The position numbers and the translations under genes are program-made. A stretch of 15,925 nt of DNA from Acanthamoeba lenticulata (lineage: Eukaryota > Discosea > Longamoebia > Acanthamoebidae): NCBI GenBank assembly GCA_002179805.1, contig NAVB01001671.1, forward strand, positions 1 through 15,925, read 5' to 3'. Shown piece by piece: positions 1-7,529 of this stretch. Each line of letters opens with the position of its first letter. Positions within the stretch are counted from its first letter, which is position 1. The notes under the pieces are model-generated. The model saw only the letters and a program-made list of their open reading frames with translations. It had not been told where the DNA came from and made no database searches.

Positions 1-162
1 TGTTTTTGTTGCTGCTGCCGTTGCTGCACTTGGCGTGGTGCTGTAGCAGCGCCCGACTGACACAGCTTGCAGCGTCAACAAGGGCACACGCAGCCCGCTG
101 GCGCGAAGTGCGAGGGAAGCTGCCACTCGAGTAGGTAGAAGTGTGCGGCCCGCAGCCTTCAT
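1..162 (-). CDS. Partial gene: N-terminus of a mitochondrially targeted protein
   Basis: The minus strand reads an uninterrupted 54-codon frame from an ATG at 162 to the window edge, so only the amino terminus is present. It starts MKAAGRTLLPTRVAASLALR and continues with Arg, Ala, Ser and Leu and no acidic residue at all. It reaches GRCYS|TTPSAATAAAT around residue 42. Arg-X-Tyr followed by Ser is the classic matrix-processing-peptidase cleavage pattern, so this is very likely an import presequence and its linker. The mature protein lies outside the window and cannot be named. The gene is divergent from the rhodanese-methyltransferase gene, whose ATG is only 72 bp away. The frame could also be cut by an intron before base 1. 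I am confident that it is coding, and cannot say what the enzyme is. Confidence 0.75.
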   Translation of the reverse strand, partial: MKAAGRTLLPTRVAASLALRASGLRVPLLTLQAVSVGRCYSTTPSAATAAATKT

Positions 163-234
163 CTTGGGGTTGCTTTCGGCTTTCTCTTATTTATTTTTTT
201 TAATCGTATTTTCTTCTCTTTCTTAGCAAGACGA
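163..234. promoter_or_regulatory. 72-bp divergent promoter region
   Basis: This is all the DNA between two divergent start codons (ATG at 162 on minus, ATG at 235 on plus). It is T-rich on the plus strand, with a run of eight T at about 194-201 and a pyrimidine stretch that ends TTCTTAG at 226. That end looks like a splice acceptor nine bases before the plus-strand ATG. Core promoter elements and both 5' UTRs must lie here, or inside the opposite gene. No TATA box is obvious. Confidence 0.5.
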
Positions 235-1561
235 ATGGAGCTGAGCGGTAAGAGGCCCCAAGACGACAAGCTTCCACCGCCCAGTGTGCTGGAGCGAGCG
301 ATACAGTGGGTAGGTGCCGGACGCGCTCTGGTGGACATGCGGCAGGCGGAAGCCTACGCAGGTGCCCACCTTCGAGGCAGCACCTCTCTTCCTTTCGCTC
401 TTCTTCTCCAGCGCGGTACGCTTTCTACTCCCGCTCAAATTGCCTCTCTCTCTCTCTCTTCATCTCACCTTGGGAGGCGTCATGCAGTGCACGAGATACC
501 CCCACGAGGAAGCGAAGTAGGGCTGCTGGGCGAGGTGCGAGAAGATGTGGTTACGGCACAGAAAGCCTTAGTCGATCGAGGCTATCGTGTGCCCGACGAG
601 GCATGTTTCATCGTCACAGCCAGCGATTTCCTTCCAGCTCAGGCTTCATCCTGCGGCTGCGGTCACACTGGCTCCGCCACCGATGAACTGCTCGGCAGGT
701 GGGTGGAAATGGGGCCCTCGTCTGTGCGCTTATGGATCCCGTCGCCACTACTCGACCGTGAGACCGAGCGCATCGAGGCCCTACTCCGGGAGAATGCCAG
801 TGCTGATGGCCAGGTCGAGTCCGCAGTTCCTCTTCGACAAAGCGCAATTGTGAACTGCGTACTGACAGCAAGCAGTCCTGTGCACAGAGACCAGAGACAC
901 CGGCACTGAAGGCACTCGACATTGGATGCGGCAGTGGACGCGATGTTGTGTTTCTTGCTCTGCGCGACTGTACATCCTCCTCTTCCATGCACAGCCACCA
1001 GTGGGGTGTGTGTGCTTCATGACATTGTTCCTCACAAACCAACCCCTCGCGTGACTGACTGCAGGGGAGGTCTTGGGCGTTGACCACTTGGAACACCAAA
1101 TCGAAAAGCTGCACGTGTTTGCCGAGCAAAATGGTGTCGCGGAGCGAGTCAAGGGCATCTGCATGGATGTTGAAAAGAACAACGGCCAAGAGCTCGTGGA
1201 AGAATTCTGCGAGCGCTTCGACCTCGTATCCGTGGCCCGATTCCTTCACCGGTACTGGACACCTCGTCTCGTACTTGTTGTTCTGGTGAAGCTTTAGGCG
1301 CATCTGACGCGTGCTCATAGGCCGTTGATCCCTGACGTGCTCGCCAAGCTTACCCGGCCGGGTGGCGTGGTGGCCTACCACACCTTCATGAAGGGCTCGG
1401 AGCAGTTCGGACGACCCCGCAGCGCCAAGCATCTCCTGCTGCCTGACGAGCTTGCCGACCACTTCAAACGCATTGGATGGGAGGTCGTGGTTGACTACGT
1501 TGATGCCATTTCCGACGGCCGACCCTGCTCGTTTTTCATCGCCCGCAAGCCCAAGAGCTAA
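235..1561 (+). CDS. Rhodanese-like domain fused to a class I SAM-dependent methyltransferase (5 exons, 350 aa)
   Basis: Exons are 235-415, 488-813, 888-1005, 1065-1251 and 1321-1561. They sum to 1053 nt and every junction keeps frame. Residues about 18-95 are rhodanese-like: VDMRQAEAYAGAHLRGS (33-49) matches the domain's first conserved block, and an IPPRG segment follows. The usual CxxGxR active-site loop is not visible, so sulfurtransfer is unlikely. A linker with RLWIPSPLL then leads to the SAM-binding motif LDIGCGSGRD (179-188), a GVDH acidic strand, and the downstream pieces VARFLHRPLIP and PGGVVAYHTF typical of TehB-like methyltransferases. Methyl acceptor unknown; no clear signal peptide, so probably cytosolic. 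The first intron (72 nt) has no stop and is a multiple of three, so unspliced mRNA would also read through it. The start is the first ATG after a pyrimidine/AG tract. Confidence 0.85.
444..459 (+). repeat. CT dinucleotide tract in intron 1
   Basis: About eight CT units sit inside the first intron of the rhodanese-methyltransferase gene, upstream of its acceptor at 487. They probably serve as part of the pyrimidine tract. Confidence 0.6.
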
Positions 1562-1607
1562 GTGGTGCATCTGTGGACGTCCAACACGTGTTCAAAGCTT
1601 TTTTTTC

Positions 1608-1619
1608 TGATCATGATCA
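1608..1619. repeat. 12-bp perfect palindrome between converging genes
   Basis: TGATCATGATCA is its own reverse complement. It sits in the 66-bp gap between the stop codon of the plus-strand rhodanese-methyltransferase (1561) and that of the minus-strand BMT2-like gene (1628). No AATAAA lies in the gap on either strand, so each transcript probably ends inside or beyond its neighbour's last exon. The palindrome may be chance. Confidence 0.5.
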
Positions 1620-1627
1620 TAACACCT

Positions 1628-3307
1628 TCATCGACCAGAAGAGGAACCACGGCCTCGAGCACGCGACTTGGTGGACTTGGTTGGTGCCTTCTGTCGTTTG
1701 ACAGCTCTTCCGCCTGGTGTAGGAGCCGGTTTGTGTAGCTCCGAGCCTGCTTTTCTCTTGCGGGTTGTCGGTGAGCTGCTGGCGCTGCTGGACCTCTGTC
1801 GATCCTTTGGTCCTCGCGTTTCTTTCTGTCGTTCCCTTGTTTGCTCCTCGTCCTCTTCTTCTTCACCTTCGTCCTCTCCATCGACATCCTCTTCCTCTTG
1901 CCCCCTTCGCTTAGGCGGCCCTTTAAGGATGATGCAGAAGTTGTTCCTGTCGAGACCGCCTCGGCAGAGCTTCCGCTTGAACTCACGTCGTTGCATCGCC
2001 TCATCCTGACGACACATCAGACTTCATGCGCTCATCTGCATCAAGAAAGGGGGAGGGGGGGCTTGTAAAGGCTCACCTGCGCGCGTTGCGCTGCCGACAG
2101 CTTCTTGAAGATGTAAAAGCACAGTTTGGCGCTGTTCTTGGACTTGGCCAACTCGAATCCAAGCGACTTGAGCATCTTCACAAAACGCGAGTGTTTCATG
2201 TACCTGCACCCCCAACCACCACGCTCACCGTGAGAAATTTCAGAGTGCGCAGCTTGCGTAGGGCAATCACCAGACGCGGGCAATCACCGTGAGTTCTCGA
2301 TGCAAGCAAGTGGAAGAACGATGAACAGGAACCCTCCCTCGCGCACTAGCTTCTGGCAGCGAACCAGCATCTCACCCTTGCGACGCGGATCCCCCACAAA
2401 GTTGATCACCAGGCTCAGCACCACCGCGTCGAAAGCTTCCCGGCACCTGCGTAGACGTTATAGCCACCAACCACACGTGGGCCAACCGTTGTCAACCGAG
2501 GTGGAATAGCCATGCGGCACAGTGTGCTACGCACTCGGATGAGTAATTAAAGAAGTCGGCCTTGATGACGGACGGGTGTTGTGGGTTGAGGTCAATCGCG
2601 GTGACGTCGAGCCACGATGCGTGGTCGAGGTACTGATTCTTGATTGCCCCCACGTCTAGCAACCGCAGCTTTGGTGCGTCTTCGTCTCCAGCCACAGCTT
2701 TGGCTGGGTCCTGACCCCGCTCAGCCTCAAAGGCCGCACACAGTTCCGGTACCACCCATTTGCCCGCGTTGAACTTGTGATCGGGCGCTGTTTCTCCCAC
2801 GAGACTGCACGAGCGGGAGAGGAGAATGCGCAGTAGCGTAAGTGCGCGTGCACTGGGACGCAGACAGGAAAGACGAGTACCTGGCCTGTTGATAGGCTTC
2901 CAAGCCTCCCAGCTGCCGGGCAGCAAGCAATGCACACGCTCGTCAGTGAGCAGGTTTGGTCGCTCTGGGAAAAGAGGGTGGTGGGTGGCTACCTCAGCAA
3001 GCTGGGCGTCAAGCTTGCGGCGTTTGGCGGCACGGTCCGCGGGGGTGAGGGTAGGGTCATGATCCAACGACTCGCGGTATTTGTTAAGGGCGTGGTACTG
3101 TGCAATAAGCTGCGCGTGCTCGCCTCCCGTGATTCCCTCACAAGCTTGGGGAGTACTTCCCGTCCCGGAAGTGCTGGGTGTGGTCTTCGGACTCCGGTTC
3201 CGGTTCTTCTTTTTGTCGCCCGTGCTGCCGCTTGCTTTGGCCACGACAGAATGCGCTCCTCCTGCCCCAAACGTGACGGGTTTGCGAACCGCTGCTCTGC
3301 GCCCCAT
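1628..3307 (-). CDS. BMT2: BMT2-type 25S/28S rRNA adenine-N1 methyltransferase (6 exons, 426 aa)
   Basis: Exons on the minus strand are 3307-2993, 2912-2881, 2804-2535, 2446-2288, 2203-2077 and 2005-1628, totalling 1281 nt in frame. The protein begins MGRRAAVRKPVTF. It has the family block LGGLEAYQQAS (106-116), a SAM-motif-like LLDVGA (164-169), AIDLNPQ (185-191) with ADFF after it, then FDAVVLSLVINFV (211-223), LFIVLPLACIENSRYM and a closing RKLCRGGLDRNNFCIIL. This order is characteristic of Bmt2, which methylates an adenine of large-subunit rRNA in the nucleolus. The last exon adds an acidic run and a basic tail (RKRKAGS, VKRQK, KSRARGRG) likely to drive nuclear or nucleolar localisation. 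Introns are 71-88 nt. The first intron runs from 2992 to 2913. Reading through it gives a misleading open frame that loses LGGLEAYQQA. Confidence 0.9.
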
Positions 3308-3455
3308 TTGCCAGGTCTCTCCTTCCTTCTTGTTCGTTTCTTCTTCTTCTTCTTCTTTTTCTCTTGTCCATTTTCTTCTTCATTTTTAGACGGAAATGTA
3401 CATATCACAAAAAAGCAAAAAATAAACAACAGACGGCACGTGGGGAGCGAGCACT
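3308..3455. other. Spacer between two minus-strand genes, with a TTC tract
   Basis: This 148-bp gap separates the stop of the SKICH-like gene (3456) from the ATG of the BMT2-like gene (3307). It holds a TTC trinucleotide run at about 3338-3356, which reads GAA-rich on the transcribed strand upstream of the BMT2 start. It also has an A-rich stretch near 3408-3425. It must carry the 3' UTR of one gene and the promoter or 5' UTR of the next. No canonical AATAAA is seen on the minus strand. Confidence 0.6.
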
Positions 3456-5836
3456 TCACTTGCTGCTTCCGGGAAGAAGCAGCCGCAGCTCGTGAAGAGC
3501 GTTGTGGAAGATGACGAGGACGATGAGAGCAAAAATGAGGAAGTAGAACACGAAGTCCTCCGAGAAGATGACGGGGCCTATCTCCACCTGATAGCGGTTT
3601 CCGATACCAAACAAGTCCTCCCCGTAACTAGGGCTGTGCTTGTTGGTGGTGCTGACCGCTTGCTTCTCCTGTCGTCGGCTTACTTCTTCCTCCTCCTGCT
3701 CAGACTTTGCTCTTGAGGTCGCAGCACTGCTCGTTGTGACTCGCTGCTCGCCCCCGATGCTGCTCTTCAATGCTGACGACCGCGGCACCACTAGCGACGC
3801 GTCGTCGCCAGGCCTCTCGCGCTGCGCCGCGGCTGGTCGTACCACGACGTCGCCGCTGCTGGTGCTCACAGGAATCGAGGTCGTCTGGGTCGTTGTCGTG
3901 GTTGTTGTAGTGTTCGTCGCGAGTGGTGGTGACCGGGTCTCGTTGGAAGCCTTGACGCTGGAGCTGCCCTTCTTCTTTTTCTTCTTCGACGACTTGAGCT
4001 TGGTGTTCTTGGTGAGCTCACCGCCACCGCCGCTGGGGAGGAGCTGAGCGTTCTCGCTGTCGCCGATCGTGGACACCGGACATAACGGCGAAGAGGGCGA
4101 CGACAGCACGATGAAGGAGCCTGACGGAGATGACGGCACCGTGTGTGGCTCGAGAGCCGGCGAGGCCTCCGAGAACGACGACGGCGGTGTGACTTGGAAT
4201 ACCGGGATGGACGAGGGCGACGAATGAATCAGATTGGTCGTCGGGTCGTGCTTCTTCCTCCGCAAGGACCCACCTCGACGAAGCGTCTCGTGTTTAGCCG
4301 CCTCGCCACCGAGCATGTCGTCCGATTCAGTGGAGATGGTGGGGACCACGTTGAAGGACACAGCCGAGCCGAGTGCGTGCGACGCGGGCTCGCCCTCCGG
4401 TTCGGTCTCCGATGACGACTTGAGTAGCGATGTCTCCCTCTTGCCGCGCGAGGTCCGTCGCCAGATGTCGAGCATGCCGCCTTCGCTCTTCACCTTTAGC
4501 ATTCGCTCTTGCTCCTTTCGCTTTCGCCGCTTCGTTGAATCGCTCTCCTCGGTGGCCGAGTCCGACTCCTCGTCCCCTTCTTCGGACTCTGATTCGGACG
4601 AGGAGCCACCACGATGTCGGAGCGAGCGGAACAGGCTGGGCACCTTGAACGTGACCTCCGCCAGTGTTTGACCCGTTCTAGGCAAGATTCTTCCATTCTC
4701 CCATTCGATGAGGCGAGGGTGGTCGGCCTCGTCGACTGCGGCCATCCAGTCCTCACGCCAGGCTCGATGTCGCTCCTCCTCGTCCAGCACAGTCGGCACC
4801 TCGCTCGAAAGGCTAAACGTCAACCCGGGCGAGCCTGACCTCGGGCTCACTGGAGAGGCTCCGCTGGTCTTGAGTTCTGTGGTCAGCGCCGCCACGCCTT
4901 GGGCATAAGATAATCGACCACCAGAGAGCTCCGAGATGGCTGCAAGGACTTTAGGATTTGGTGAGAGAGGGGATACCTTGGCGCGGACTCAACGCCGTGG
5001 AGCCTTTGTCACCGTCGCCAGAAATGTAGAACTCAGGACCAGAGAAGGCGATCGACTGCTCTGACCAAGGATCACCTTCGACCACATAGTTGAGGCAGTA
5101 CCTGCCCTCGCTCGTCGGGAGCCTGTCGCCTGTGGGCGCGATGAGACGGGTGACCCCGCGGCGGCGGCGGCGGCGGAGGAGAGAGAGAGAGACAAACGCG
5201 CACCTGAGAATGTGATGATCCCCTTTTTGCCCTTGGGCACGAAGGCCCAGCACTTGCCCACCACGGGTTGGCTGGTATGTGACCGCGTAGGCGTTTCTTC
5301 AGAAGAAGAGGAGGCCAGCACGCGACCCAGCTTGCGTACGGGTCTGCTCCCAACCGGCCAGATGCCTATTTCCAATTAATAACGATAATAAGTGCACACA
5401 TTCGGTGAGTAAGAGCCTGGGCACGGTGAGGGAGGAAGGACGCAATGTGGGAGGGCGCTACAGCGTGCACAATGCACGGCAGTGCAGGGGCACACTACCA
5501 ATCCAGTCCGAGGTGTGGTGATCTATGGGTGCCCGCCACTTAACCACAACGCTTTCGTGATCGGTGCCCGAGCTCTCCTTGTCAGGTGGTCGTTCGATTT
5601 TCAAGAGATAGCTGCAGAGCCAAATGAGCCATTTGTCATGCATTAAGGGAGGCAAATTGGCAGGCACCAAAAAGCAGCTGAGGTGCGCACCCGCCGCGTG
5701 AAAAGGATTTGATCTTCTCGAGAGCATCAACCACGTCTGACGTGTGCACGGTGAGACGCCGCTTGATGGCGCCCCTCACGCTGCCCCCAGATTCCTTCTT
5801 CTTCAGAGGCGGTTTCCCCGCTCCTGTCTCTAGCAT
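3456..5836 (-). CDS. SKICH-like domain protein with a C-terminal membrane anchor (5 exons, 671 aa)
   Basis: Minus-strand exons are 5836-5691, 5611-5499, 5365-5204, 5129-4977 and 4897-3456, totalling 2016 nt in frame. Residues about 50-175 read like a SKICH/C2-like beta-sandwich: VVVKWRAP, then SDWIGIWPVG, CWAFVPKGKKGIITFSG, GRYCLNYVVEG and FSGPEFYIS. In known SKICH proteins (CALCOCO-type adaptors, inositol 5-phosphatases) this fold recruits proteins to membranes. The large last exon is mostly disordered: Ser/Glu/Asp-rich, with TKRRKRKEQER, an SSKKKKKKG block and a Thr run. It ends with a hydrophobic helix, FVFYFLIFALIVLVIF (about 640-655), and a 16-residue tail, as in tail-anchored proteins. 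The start used is the first ATG in frame. An upstream open stretch encodes a signal-peptide-like segment but has no ATG. The fold assignment is by pattern only, and the function is unknown. Confidence 0.75.
5158..5192. repeat. GCG trinucleotide run followed by a GA tract
   Basis: A (GCG)n stretch at about 5158-5176 and an adjoining GA-rich stretch to about 5192 lie wholly inside the third intron (5203-5130) of the SKICH-like gene. On the transcribed strand this reads as CT repeats followed by CCG repeats. It is a likely source of length polymorphism without coding effect. Confidence 0.7.
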
Positions 5837-6064
5837 ATTGGCGGCAGCAGTAGTGCACCAAACCAAGAGAAAGACAAAGACTCTTGCAACCCAGGAGCGT
5901 GGTTGTGCCAGAAGGGAGTACCAAGCCACTCTCCTGCTACCGACAATTTCTTCTCTGTTTTTGTTACGTGCACGAGGAGAAAAATAACTTGTTTTTTTTT
6001 TTTTTTTTGAAAGTAACGTATGTCTGTACAAGTGGGGGCTGACCGCTCATCGGTGCAGGTTATG
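5837..6064. other. Spacer between minus-strand genes, with a hydrophobic open frame upstream of the first ATG
   Basis: This 228-bp gap lies between the HAPSTR1-like stop and the SKICH-like ATG. Read on the minus strand, in frame with the SKICH ATG, it is open from about 6050 down to 5837. It would encode basic residues and then RSWVARVFVFLLVWCTTAAAN, which looks like a signal peptide with an AxA-type cleavage site. No ATG precedes it in that frame. It also contains a 17-base T run at 5992-6008. Confidence 0.5.
5992..6008. repeat. 17-base homopolymer T run (A on minus strand)
   Basis: Seventeen consecutive T on the plus strand sit in the gap upstream of the SKICH-like gene. Tracts of this length are prone to length error in assembly and to real length variation. 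Frame arguments that cross it are therefore unreliable. Confidence 0.9.
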
Positions 6065-7246
6065 TCAAGTGTTGGTCGAAGTGGTCGTGGCAGGCAGTGG
6101 TAGCTGCACATCGTCTTCGCGTCGGAACCTCTTCCAGGCCTGATGTTCGTAGCAGCTGAAGTCCATCGCGCCGTCGCTTTCGCTGCCGGAGGAGAAGGCT
6201 GCGGCTCCACCGCCACCGAACGAGGAACCAGCCGTGACGGGCGAGATTGACGTCGACGTGGAATGAGACGAGACGGGCGCGAAATGGAATCCACCAGCAC
6301 TGGAGGTGCGATCACCGGGCTGACTGGCTGGCGGAAGCACCCCGGCGGAAGCAGTGAGGTTGGGCGGAGCGTCAAAGAAGAACTCAAAGTATTGCCGTTT
6401 CCTTCCGTTGCTGTTGGAGGCCGAACTGTTGCTAGCAACGCCCCTCGAATCGAGCGGGGCGAAAGGGTTGTTGGCCGAGGGTGTAGCGGAGAGCGGGAAG
6501 GGAACAACCGACACGGCGTTCCGGAAGGTCGAAGATGGGAAGTGCGCTGCGCCCCCACTCGCGTCGGCCGTCGAAGAGGCAGCTACCGTGCTGCTACTGG
6601 CAGACGTGGAGACTACGTGCGGCTGGCAAGCCATGCCAGATGATGAGGCTGTCGGCGAGGTGAAGCCAAAGTGCACACCCCCCGCAGCAGCAGCGGACCC
6701 TTCTCCAAGGACCGGTGATGGGGAGATGTGCGCCGCGGCAAGTCGTGAAGCGTGCTGCTGAGTAGCAGCGGAAGATAACGCCGAGGAGGAGGAGGAGGAG
6801 CAGGCAAATGCATTGACGCCTCCGCCGGCGCTGAGGCCCTCGAATTGTGAGGCCAAGGAGCGGGTACTGGCTGGAGCCCCGACACCAAACGTGGCGGACT
6901 CCTCTCCGCCCCCCTCTTCTGGCTGTTCTTCATCGTCATCACCGAAATCGTTATCCTCCCGTGCCAAGATTTCGCGTTTCTTGGTGCGCAAATGCTCGAC
7001 TAACGATTCAATCGAGATCGTTCTTCCATATTGCTGCTGAAGTTGCAAGAACTTGATGAGGTCCTCCACAGCTCTACAATAGCCCTTTTTCGTTGCGCCC
7101 TTTTCCAATTTGAGGCTGGACATGTAGAGTTGTGTAAGATGGTTGGCCGCCCCACAGAAGAGGGCGCGCAGAGATTTGTCAGCCTTGCTTGCTGGAGTGC
7201 CCGCCATGCCAGGAGGCAGAGTTGTAGCGGCGGCTGTTGGGAGCAT
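6065..7246 (-). CDS. HAPSTR1/C16orf72-like protein with a long Ser/Ala/Gly-rich tail (1 exon, 393 aa)
   Basis: This is a single open exon from the ATG at 7246; a second in-frame ATG lies at 7207. Residues about 25-90 form the only conserved-looking part: SLRALFCGAANHLTQLYMSS (25-44), then GYCRAVEDLIKFL (55-67) and GRTISIESLVEHLR (74-87). The spacing of AA-x3-TQLY-x2-S, GY-x-R-x3-DL-x2-F and the closing I-x2-E-x-L helix resembles HAPSTR1 (C16orf72, UPF0472), a nuclear stress-response partner of the HUWE1 ubiquitin ligase in animals. The rest is acidic (DDDEEQPEEGGGEE) and then low-complexity Ser/Ala/Gly. It includes NGRKRQYFEFFF and ends with WKRFRRED near the C-terminus, so it is probably nuclear. 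Family assignment is from remembered pattern, not a search. A pyrimidine tract ending CCAG at 7295, upstream of the ATG, may mark a leader intron. Confidence 0.65.
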   Translation of the reverse strand: MLPTAAATTLPPGMAGTPASKADKSLRALFCGAANHLTQLYMSSLKLEKGATKKGYCRAVEDLIKFLQLQQQYGRTISIESLVEHLRTKKREILAREDNDFGDDDEEQPEEGGGEESATFGVGAPASTRSLASQFEGLSAGGGVNAFACSSSSSSALSSAATQQHASRLAAAHISPSPVLGEGSAAAAGGVHFGFTSPTASSSGMACQPHVVSTSASSSTVAASSTADASGGAAHFPSSTFRNAVSVVPFPLSATPSANNPFAPLDSRGVASNSSASNSNGRKRQYFEFFFDAPPNLTASAGVLPPASQPGDRTSSAGGFHFAPVSSHSTSTSISPVTAGSSFGGGGAAAFSSGSESDGAMDFSCYEHQAWKRFRREDDVQLPLPATTTSTNT

Positions 7247-7529
7247 GAGGAGGAGGAGGACGCGAGTTGATGCGTGGTATCCCGATCGTGTGGCCTGGAA
7301 AAAAAGATGACACACCCAAGAGGAAGGAAATGCAATTTCTCCACAGAGTGCCGTAAAAATTGTTTGGGGATTTACGATTTTGTTTGGTGACCGTTATTCG
7401 GCACTTTGGCGCCAAAATCATATTTCTAGCTTTTCATTCAACTTTTCCTTTTAGCCACCAAAATCGGAGGCCCATTGGCAAGATTTGGTGGTGGTGTTGG
7501 ATGAGAGCTCCCGCTTTTAAGAGGCCAAA
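7247..7529. promoter_or_regulatory. Divergent promoter with E2F palindrome and CCAAT box
   Basis: This 283-bp region separates the minus-strand HAPSTR1-like ATG (7246) from the plus-strand coiled-coil ATG (7530). It contains TTTGGCGCCAAA at 7405-7416, a perfect palindrome matching the E2F/DP consensus. An inverted CCAAT box (ATTGG) lies at 7474-7478, and TTTTAAG just upstream of the plus-strand gene may act as a weak TATA. The arrangement suggests shared, possibly cell-cycle-linked, control of one or both genes. Confidence 0.65.
7405..7416. promoter_or_regulatory. E2F/DP-type binding site (perfect 12-bp palindrome)
   Basis: TTTGGCGCCAAA matches the canonical E2F consensus TTTSSCGC on both strands. 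It lies 113 bp upstream of the coiled-coil ATG and 158 bp upstream of the HAPSTR1-like ATG. E2F/DP factors are widespread in eukaryotes, including amoebozoans. Confidence 0.65.

Noticed and set aside
614..1570. 318-codon minus-strand open frame opposite the rhodanese-methyltransferase
   Set aside because: It is antisense to exons with clear methyltransferase motifs and correct splice sites, and its translation shows no domain. It is a side effect of GC-rich codon use.
2913..2935. A 23-nt micro-intron in the BMT2-like gene that would also restore LGGLEAYQQA
   Set aside because: It is too short to splice normally. An 80-nt intron (2992-2913) sharing the same acceptor restores the frame with a GTAGCC donor and removes sequence that does not look coding.
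5830..6558. 242-codon minus-strand frame crossing the HAPSTR1-like 3' end and the spacer
   Set aside because: It overlaps the HAPSTR1-like coding exon in another frame and depends on reading through the 17-base homopolymer. It contains no domain.
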